This document shows positions 6,399-8,745 of a stretch of DNA of 8,745 nt, one piece after another; within the stretch, counting starts at the first letter, position 1, and each line of letters opens with the position of its first letter. Below the pieces are notes generated by a model, which worked only from the letters and a program-made list of their open reading frames with translations, searched no databases and was not told where the DNA came from. The translations under genes were made by a program, and so were the position numbers. The DNA comes from Bacteroidota bacterium. GTDB lineage: Bacteria; Bacteroidota; Bacteroidia; Cytophagales; Cyclobacteriaceae. The stretch is from NCBI GenBank assembly GCA_023417955.1, contig JAEZDW010000487.1, positions 1 through 8,745 on the forward strand, in the 5' to 3' direction.

Positions 6399-6919
6399 GT
6401 TCCTCATTTCACGATGTCAACCAACGGTTGAAATTCAAAGATACGTTATTTCAACATTCAAGTACGCGGAAGGTTTCAAATTGCATCATTCATTGTCTTT
6501 AGTTAAGGTTTATACCTGAACATTACAGATGGAAACTACCTTATTTCTAAGGTATCCTCTTGCCGGAAAAGTCCGGTTTACACTATGCTCACGGGAGCAA
6601 CCGACGTTCTTGTTATTGTCTTTTCGGCTATCGTAATCCATTTGAAAGTATCATTTTGTTCTCGTCCAAATGGCCAGGTGATCCTGATGTCACCTCGGGA
6701 ATTGATTTTTTGTTAATACGGAACTCGTGCAAGCTCGATTTCGGCACAGGTTTTTTTCGATTTTCAGGTATGGAACATTCTCAAAATCAAACTCCAGCTA
6801 CCCCTCGCTGCTGTTTCGGCCTTCATCCGTACATGGTCAGATGCGGCTCTGTCGACTTTTTAATGAAAAAAATTCCTGTTAATATTGGCCTTTCGGGCCG
6901 ATGGCTCGACTGACGCCCC
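6399..6919 (+). other. Gene-free leader region before the epimerase
   Basis: About 520 bp with no convincing coding sequence: the longest open frame starts at a TTG, is rich in Cys, Ser and Arg, and resembles no family. Several short perfect stems occur: TCAACC-AAC-GGTTGA (6417-6431), TACCTTA-TTTC-TAAGGTA (6537-6554), CCGGA-AAAG-TCCGG (6563-6576), AGGTGA/TCACCT (6676-6695) and GGCC-TTTCG-GGCC (6887-6899). The last is 20 bp before the ATG at 6920. No clear TAnnTTTG promoter box was found. It may hold a long 5' untranslated region of the epimerase transcript. Confidence 0.4.
6504..6576 (+). promoter_or_regulatory. Hairpin cluster with alternative pairing
   Basis: TAAGGT occurs twice (6504-6509 and 6548-6553) and both copies are complementary to the single ACCTTA (6538-6543). 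The distal pair forms a perfect 7-bp stem with a 4-nt loop (6537-6554), followed by a 5-bp stem with loop AAAG and a TTT (6563-6579). The proximal copy can instead form AGGT-TTAT-ACCT (6506-6517). These folds exclude each other, as in leader attenuators. Resemblance only; no known riboswitch class is recognised. Confidence 0.3.
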
Positions 6920-7990
6920 ATGAAAGAAAAAGTTCTCGTGACCGGAGCCGCCGGATTTATTGGAATGCATACGGTTCTGCGACTTATCAGCGACGGTTTT
7001 GACGTTGTCGGCCTGGATAACATCAACGATTATTACGCGGTTCAACTCAAGATTGACCGGCTGAAGGAAAGCGGGATCCACTCCCCTGGCCCGGAATTGA
7101 CCACATCAGCGCGTTATCCGGCTTACCGTTTTGTCAAGATGGATCTTTGTGATCGTGCAGGGATCCTCCGCCTTTTTGAAACTGAAAAGTTCGATTACGT
7201 CGTCAACCTCGCAGCTCAGGCCGGGGTCCGTTATTCCCTCGAAAATCCCTATGTCTACGCAGACAGCAATGTTACCGGCTTCCTTCATATCCTGGAGGGT
7301 TGCCGCCAGACAAGGGTCAGACACCTCGTTTACGCAAGTACTTCGAGCGTTTACGGACTTAACACTAATACGCCTTTCCCGGAGGACTCCCCTACGGAAC
7401 ATCCGATATCGCTGTACGCAGCCACGAAGAAGGCCAACGAAATGATGGCTCACAGCTATAGCCACCTGTACCGCCTTCCAACAACAGGGCTTCGCTTTTT
7501 CACGGTGTACGGTCCCTGGGGCCGCCCTGACATGGCACTCTTCCTCTTTACGGATGCGATCATAAACGACAAACCCATCAAGGTTTTCAATGGCGGCAAT
7601 ATGCTCCGCGACTTCACGTTTGTTGACGACATCGTCGAGGGAGTGGTGGCCTGTCTTGTGAAACCTGCACAGGCTGATGAAAACTGGAACGGGCAAAATC
7701 CTTCGATACCGACGTCATCGGCGCCGTACCGAATCTTTAACATTGGCAACTCACAAGCAGTGCGGCTTACGGAATACATCGAAGAAATCGAACGATCCCT
7801 CGGCAAGAAAGCAATCAAACAAATGATGCCCATGCAGCCCGGCGACGTGCCTGCAACGCACGCGGACATTTCCGCACTAGCCAACTACGCAGGCTATACT
7901 CCCAGAACGCGCATCAGCGAAGGGGTGGCAAAGTTTGTTGAATGGTATCTCAAATATTATAAAAGCCAAAGGGAGGCGGTTTCCGATTAG
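6920..7990 (+). CDS. UDP-glucuronate 4-epimerase-like NAD-dependent epimerase, 356 aa
   Basis: Extended short-chain dehydrogenase that should interconvert UDP-glucuronate and UDP-galacturonate in the cytoplasm, supplying sugar for capsule, O-antigen or exopolysaccharide. The NAD-binding Rossmann motif is VTGAAGFIG (7-15) followed by D33. The NLAAQAGVRYS segment is at 96-106, the catalytic Ser/Thr region STSSVYG at 140-146, and the YxxxK pair is Y166/K170. RFFTVYGPWGRPDMA (192-206) and MQPGDVPATHAD (305-316) are characteristic of the UDP-glucuronate epimerase group rather than GalE. Length fits bacterial members. The ATG at 6920 is the only sensible start and lacks a Shine-Dalgarno site. It points toward another epimerase gene at the right window edge, which suggests a polysaccharide locus. 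UDP-glucuronate specificity is inferred from motifs. Confidence 0.93.
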   Translation: MKEKVLVTGAAGFIGMHTVLRLISDGFDVVGLDNINDYYAVQLKIDRLKESGIHSPGPELTTSARYPAYRFVKMDLCDRAGILRLFETEKFDYVVNLAAQAGVRYSLENPYVYADSNVTGFLHILEGCRQTRVRHLVYASTSSVYGLNTNTPFPEDSPTEHPISLYAATKKANEMMAHSYSHLYRLPTTGLRFFTVYGPWGRPDMALFLFTDAIINDKPIKVFNGGNMLRDFTFVDDIVEGVVACLVKPAQADENWNGQNPSIPTSSAPYRIFNIGNSQAVRLTEYIEEIERSLGKKAIKQMMPMQPGDVPATHADISALANYAGYTPRTRISEGVAKFVEWYLKYYKSQREAVSD

Positions 7991-8018
7991 CAGGCGATAC
8001 GAAAAGAAAAGCGTTTCG

Positions 8019-8049
8019 GGTTTCAGGTTTGCAGGTTTCAGGTTTCAGG
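8019..8049. repeat. GGTTTCA short tandem repeat
   Basis: GGTTTCA (8019-8025), GGTTTGCA (8026-8033), GGTTTCA (8034-8040), GGTTTCA (8041-8047), then GG. Four units with one single-base insertion, 29 bp after the epimerase stop codon. It joins the composite repeats that follow as another short-word intergenic block. Confidence 0.75.
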
Positions 8050-8082
8050 AAGGATAACTGAGTAACGACTTCGCGTGTGCCA

Positions 8083-8251
8083 GCAATTTCTAATTTGGAA
8101 ATTTATAATTGAGGCAGTTCATTGTTCTAAAAATACCTACCATCATTCAGCACCGTGGACATTTAAGTTAGCGAAACCAAGCTTGCAACTCGAAGCTCGC
8201 AGCTTGAAGCTGAAGCCTGCTCCTCTCACTAGCAGTCACAGCCAGAAGCTG
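8083..8251 (+). repeat. Composite intergenic repeat, copy 2
   Basis: Begins GCAATTTCTAATTTGG and has the AT-rich end, then TACCATCATTCAGCACCGTGG (8138), ACATTTAAGTTAGC, an AGCT-rich run (AAGCTTGCAACTCGAAGCTC), and ends CTAGCAGTCACAGCCAG...CTG. The next copy begins at 8252 with the same GCAATTTCTAATTTGG, so the two are in direct tandem. This copy lacks about 37 bp (the CCTTTGCG / GCGCCTTTGCGGTG part) present in copy 3. An open frame of 69 codons over it is not a gene. Confidence 0.75.
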
Positions 8252-8457
8252 GCAATTTCTAATTTGGGAATTTATAATTTATAATTAGGGAACTTCATAG
8301 CGGTCCTTTGCGATTAGCGCCTTTGCGGTGAAAAAAGCTACCATCATTCAGAACCGTGGACATTTAAGTTAGCAGAAATCAAGCTTGCAGCTTGCAGCTC
8401 GCAGCTAGAAACTGAAGCCTACTCTTCTCAATAGCAGTCACTGCCAGATGCTAGCTG
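8252..8457 (+). repeat. Composite intergenic repeat, copy 3
   Basis: Same block order as copy 2, with an extra CCTTTGCGATTAGCGCCTTTGCGGTG segment (8306-8330) that itself repeats CCTTTGCG. The stretch from TACCATCATTCAG (8339) through ACATTTAAGTTAGC and the AGCT-rich run to AATAGCAGTCACTGCCAG is close to copy 2. The end, GATGCTAGCTGCT, overlaps the last codons and stop of the minus-strand epimerase. Copy 1 at 640-846 is the inverted relative. Confidence 0.75.
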
Positions 8458-8745
8458 CTCTTACTATACCATTCAAAAATTTTCGCGAGGCCTTCCCTGA
8501 AATACACAACCGGTTCATAGCCCAACAGCGTCTTGATCTTGGTGATGTCGGCGCGGGAATGGCGGACGTCGCCCGGGCGCTCGGGGCCGTGCTCTGCTTT
8601 GATGTCGCGACCCGAAACATCGCGCAGCATCCCGATCAAAGAATTCAACGAAGTCTGCTCGCCGCATGCAACATTGTAAACCTGATTCAGCGCACGCGTG
8701 TCATCGGTGAAAAGCGCCAGCATATTCGCCAATACGGCATTATCT
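8451..8745 (-). CDS. UDP-sugar epimerase, WbpP/TviC-like, C-terminal part (cut by window edge)
   Basis: The frame is open to the right edge, giving about the last 98 residues of an extended short-chain dehydrogenase (DNAVLANMLALFTDD at the edge). NQVYNVACGEQTSLNSL matches the sugar-binding segment of UDP-N-acetylglucosamine C4-epimerases of the WbpP/TviC group, as do GPERPGDVRHSRADITK and the ending LLGYEPVVYFREGLAKIFEWY. Members of this group convert UDP-GlcNAc or its uronic acid to the galacto form for O-antigen or Vi-type polysaccharides. The Rossmann motif and active site lie outside the window. It converges on the UDP-glucuronate epimerase across about 460 bp of repeats, and its TAG stop lies within the end of composite repeat copy 3. 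Exact substrate is uncertain. Confidence 0.88.
   Translation of the reverse strand, partial: DNAVLANMLALFTDDTRALNQVYNVACGEQTSLNSLIGMLRDVSGRDIKAEHGPERPGDVRHSRADITKIKTLLGYEPVVYFREGLAKIFEWYSKSS

Noticed and set aside
6560..6913. 117-codon plus-strand open frame before the epimerase
   Set aside because: It starts with TTG within a hairpin, is rich in Cys, Arg and Ser, and shows no domain, signal or plausible start context.
7106..7696. 196-codon minus-strand open frame inside the epimerase
   Set aside because: It is antisense to the conserved epimerase core, whose NAD-binding and YxxxK motifs are intact.
8075..8284. 69-codon plus-strand open frame
   Set aside because: It lies entirely in the tandem composite repeats; the protein is a translation of AGCT-rich and AT-rich words.
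8083..8457. Possible CRISPR array from the tandem repeats
   Set aside because: There are only two units of unequal length, with no short identical repeats and regular spacers, and no cas genes nearby.

Overview
The window looks like chromosomal DNA of a Bacteroidota member, probably a Cytophagales or Chitinophagales-like lineage. This rests on several things seen together: a periplasmic TPR sensor-kinase architecture, a stand-alone receiver with an LIDDDEDD acidic pocket, A-rich start regions mostly without Shine-Dalgarno sequences, a very small lipoprotein with a TSC lipobox, and intergenic blocks built from short words such as GGTTTCA, AGCTTGC and AATTTCTAATTT. Lineage is an inference. No rRNA, tRNA, CRISPR array or intact insertion sequence was seen.

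Layout. Bases 1-468 hold no convincing gene but carry GC-rich palindromic repeat units and two similar tandem hairpins just upstream of an untracked 56-codon ORF (469-639, predicted single-span membrane protein). Its stop codon abuts a composite ~200 bp intergenic repeat (640-846). On the minus strand follow a 66-aa protein of unknown function (911-1111), a cytoplasmic histidine kinase with three PAS domains (1270-3333) and, 21 bp upstream of it, a single-domain response regulator (3355-3819). The last two form a clear receiver-kinase operon.

Further right, 4000-6120 (minus) encodes a membrane protein with the layout of a TPR-containing sensor histidine kinase. The phosphoacceptor His is replaced by Glu and the ATP-lid glycine motifs are gone, so it is probably a pseudokinase. 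Only 50 bp separate its start from a divergent 44-aa lipoprotein (6171-6305), which ends in a strong intrinsic terminator (6361-6398).

A ~520 bp gene-free stretch with several short hairpins leads to a UDP-glucuronate 4-epimerase-like gene (6920-7990, plus). Converging on it from the right edge is the C-terminal part of a WbpP/TviC-like UDP-sugar epimerase (8451-8745, minus, cut by the window). The two suggest the edge of a surface polysaccharide locus. The ~460 bp between them hold a GGTTTCA array and two tandem copies of the composite repeat found, inverted, at 640-846.

The most interesting points are the apparent pseudokinase beside a microlipoprotein, the modular intergenic repeat family that starts exactly at gene ends, and possible alternative RNA pairings upstream of the epimerase. 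No fully new multi-gene system can be asserted from the sequence alone.
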